From a virus: a stretch of 36,164 bases of DNA. Within the stretch, counting starts at the first letter, position 1. Every line of letters starts with the position of its first letter. Where the stretch lies: IMG/VR virus record IMGVR_UViG_3300030329_000087, positions 1,810-37,973 of that record; one strand, given 5' to 3'. This document shows positions 34,149-36,164 of the stretch, piece by piece. Under the pieces are notes generated by a model. The model worked only from the letters and a program-made list of their open reading frames with translations. It had not been told where the DNA came from and made no database searches. A program made the translations under genes and the position numbers.

Positions 34149-36164
34149 ATATTATCCCTCGCTGTTGTTGCCTCATACTCACCTCGACTCATCACACCAC
34201 TCATGGTACCGAGCCACTTACGACCACCAGATGTAGTGAAGCTATATTTACTGATCCTGCCACCGACAATTAATTCCCGAACAATTCCGTCAATCACACG
34301 CTGTGATAGGTGGTGCAACGCTTCAGGTGAGTCAGCATCAGTCATTCGGTTTAGGATACCATCAGCAGTTCCCTGTTGACACAATGCCCGACCTTCTCTT
34401 TCACACCGAGCTATCCACTCGTATAACGCAGTTTTCCTTACATCTCTGTTCGTTCCCATGTTTAACTGTTCTATTTCATCAGTCCGATCTACCAGCAGTC
34501 CAGTGTATGTATCCCGAACAAATCTTCGGATTGTACGATTTGCAGGTCCGTTTGATTTAACAATCGCACCATCAAAACATCTGTTTCTCTGGTACTCTAT
34601 GTTCAGTTCTTTGCATCTTCTCTTGGCTGTTTTCTCGTCCAACTGCCACAGAGTAAAAGCACACCGAACCCCGTCAACCAAAGCTGACGTACCCCGAATA
34701 AGGTTTCTGGCTTGCTCTGGTGTAGATATGACAGCATCATCTTTTACCTTTGTCATGTGGTGGCACATCATCACTGACGCACCAGTTTCTGACCCGATTT
34801 GTGATAGTAAACCAGTGAGTGCGGCTCCTGCCGCTGGATCTGCATTTACATCTGCGTGAACAAAAGAAGCCAATGGATCAAATATAATCAGCTTCAGGTT
34901 ATTAATCTGTAAGATTTGTTCGTATATACGTTCAAACTCCTGTGATGTGCTGTACTCACCATGTATGTTCTGCATGATTGGAAACACCCCACCAAAGTTA
35001 GGTAACGATACAACTCTCAACTCATGGTGGTAGTTAAACCTCTTACCATCTGGATCAAGACGTTCAATACGTCTGTGCATCTCACCTTCATCATCTTCTG
35101 CTGTGAATATAATCACGTTGCCAAACTCTTTAACCAAACCACCAAAAGAGTTTTGACCATAAATACCAGAGGCTACCTTCATGCCTAAATCCAGTGTAAG
35201 CATACCTTTTCCTGCATCTCCAGACGCACTTAATATTATTGGTACGTTCAATGGGAATGTGGCATCAACTAGAAACTTTTGTTCGGGTGCTGTGCCAGTA
35301 AACCTTGATACCAGTAAACTCTCGTCCAGTAGATTTATGTTTTGCTTGGTGTTCTTACTGGTTGTGTTAAGAAAATTATTTATGTCAAAGTCTTCTGATA
35401 TGGCATCTGCCGCATCCCAACCCTCTGGCTTACCTCTTGGTGGTGTCAACATAGTTACTGACCTTGCACCAGCATTAAGCGATAGCTCTTGCACTAGCTC
35501 TGCAACTCTCCTACCAGCAGTGTCATTGTCCTGCCATAAGATAACTTCTTTACCTTGCAGGGGAGAGAAGTCATACTGTGTCGCTGACTTCTTTGTAAGC
35601 ATACCAGCACCTCCCATTGTACAAGTAGCTGTGTGTCCTATGTTATTCAAAGCATCTGCACACTTCTCACCTTCTACCCATATAACTTTATCTGAAGCTA
35701 AAATGTTCGGGATATTGTATAATGGTCTGACATCAGGCATACGAGGATATGGGTGGTCGCCAGTAAACTGTCTGAACTCTTTCTTTGGCTTGCCATGTGA
35801 GTCCAGTATAGGATTGCCTGCTCCATCACGAACAAGATACTTCCTGACCAAACATATAATGTTACCATCAGAGTTATAGTATTTGTACTCTGCATCATAA
35901 GGTGTCTGGTGATTTATCTGTGGCTTAACTGGATTCGCTGGTGCATCTTCCCGAACAAAACTTCGGGTTTCATCTATGTAGTCTGCGAACATATCTTTGA
36001 TTTCAGGCAGTCGCAACCCTTGACCCTCCATCAATATCTTAACAATACCACCGATACCGACACCACCATTAAAATCCTGACCCTTCATAAAGTATGGACT
36101 GCGTGGATTTATATCTATCTTTAATGACTTGCCCGATTCGCCATGTAATGATCCGATAGAGAAT
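34145..36164 (-). CDS. Primase-helicase (Toprim + RepA-like ATPase), 5' truncated
   Basis: The reading frame stays open to the right edge, and the residues before the ATG at 36088 (SLHGESGKSLKIDINPRSPYF) continue primase-type sequence, so the real start is outside. At least 672 residues. Counting from that Met: Toprim-like VIWVEGEKCADAL with LWQDNDTAGRR (135-193); RepA/KaiC-like ATPase with Walker A SGDAGKGML (289-297) and Walker B LKLIIFDPLASF (398-409), then HHMTKVKDD. It would prime and unwind DNA at phage replication forks. Several palindrome-family sites lie in it. Confidence 0.9.
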   Translation of the reverse strand, partial: FSIGSLHGESGKSLKIDINPRSPYFMKGQDFNGGVGIGGIVKILMEGQGLRLPEIKDMFADYIDETRSFVREDAPANPVKPQINHQTPYDAEYKYYNSDGNIICLVRKYLVRDGAGNPILDSHGKPKKEFRQFTGDHPYPRMPDVRPLYNIPNILASDKVIWVEGEKCADALNNIGHTATCTMGGAGMLTKKSATQYDFSPLQGKEVILWQDNDTAGRRVAELVQELSLNAGARSVTMLTPPRGKPEGWDAADAISEDFDINNFLNTTSKNTKQNINLLDESLLVSRFTGTAPEQKFLVDATFPLNVPIILSASGDAGKGMLTLDLGMKVASGIYGQNSFGGLVKEFGNVIIFTAEDDEGEMHRRIERLDPDGKRFNYHHELRVVSLPNFGGVFPIMQNIHGEYSTSQEFERIYEQILQINNLKLIIFDPLASFVHADVNADPAAGAALTGLLSQIGSETGASVMMCHHMTKVKDDAVISTPEQARNLIRGTSALVDGVRCAFTLWQLDEKTAKRRCKELNIEYQRNRCFDGAIVKSNGPANRTIRRFVRDTYTGLLVDRTDEIEQLNMGTNRDVRKTALYEWIARCEREGRALCQQGTADGILNRMTDADSPEALHHLSQRVIDGIVRELIVGGRISKYSFTTSGGRKWLGTMSGVMSRGEYEATTARDNI
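34276..34289. repeat. CCCGAA palindrome half-site in the primase gene
   Basis: CCCGAACAATTCCG; encodes GIVREL. Confidence 0.55.
34513..34530. repeat. CCCGAA-N6-TTCGGG palindrome in the primase gene
   Basis: CCCGAACAAATCTTCGGA; encodes R-R-F-V-R-D. Confidence 0.7.
35950..35967. repeat. CCCGAA-N6-TTCGGG palindrome, complete arms, in the primase gene
   Basis: CCCGAACAAAACTTCGGG, both arms perfect; encodes R-S-F-V-R-E. Confidence 0.75.

Noticed and set aside
35181-35879. Plus-strand ORF of 232 codons antisense to the primase-helicase
   Set aside because: The opposite frame has Toprim and Walker motifs; this one has no recognisable domain.
1-36164. Prophage integration module
   Set aside because: No integrase, excisionase or attachment-site candidate seen; the XRE and IrrE-like genes alone do not show lysogeny.

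Overview
The window looks like a large piece of a marine, short-tailed (podovirus-like) dsDNA phage genome, probably from an environmental assembly. It is low in G+C, densely packed, and every gene I can support lies on the minus strand. Genes often overlap by ATGA or TAATG, which suggests translational coupling. The hallmark genes are both terminase subunits, a portal, an HK97-type capsid protein, a scaffold and a primase-helicase. Gp4-like and adaptor-like neck proteins are present, and no tape-measure or sheath gene was seen. Many small basic proteins are of kinds I associate with marine and cyanophage genomes. No integrase, tRNA gene, CRISPR array or insertion sequence was seen. Both ends cut genes: a tail-fibre-type gene on the left and the 5' end of the primase-helicase on the right.

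Layout in transcription order (right to left). From 36.2 to 31.3 kb: primase-helicase, zinc ribbon, solo DNA methyltransferase, then a promoter followed by a small acidic protein, an IrrE-like metallopeptidase, a small HTH protein and a SleB-type endolysin. From 31.2 to 28.75 kb: another promoter, small proteins, a gamma-glutamylcyclotransferase-like (GGCT) protein, a zinc ribbon, a block of GTAAGTT repeats, and terminase small subunit. From 28.75 to 25.9 kb: noncoding DNA rich in palindromes, a small conserved protein and an amidoligase fused to a winged-helix-like domain, with promoters and terminators. From 25.9 kb to the left end: one long structural operon that starts at a good sigma70-type promoter. 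It runs through an XRE regulator, terminase large subunit, portal, membrane and lysis candidates, a GroES-like co-chaperone, scaffold, capsid, neck proteins and a tail-fibre region with duplicated cassettes.

The most unusual signal is a dispersed 18-bp palindrome, CCCGAA-N6-TTCGGG, with centre most often CAATTG. It occurs between and inside genes almost only to the right of 25.9 kb. Its half-site CCCGA/TCGGG occurs about 60 times in the right 10 kb and about twice in the left 26 kb (by-eye counts). It resembles an operator or stoperator-like regulatory network, or another DNA-level recognition system. The second notable feature is the co-occurrence of an amidoligase and a GGCT-like protein, a pairing known from predicted peptide-modification systems. 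A third is a family of small proteins sharing a K/N-GG-x-V motif.
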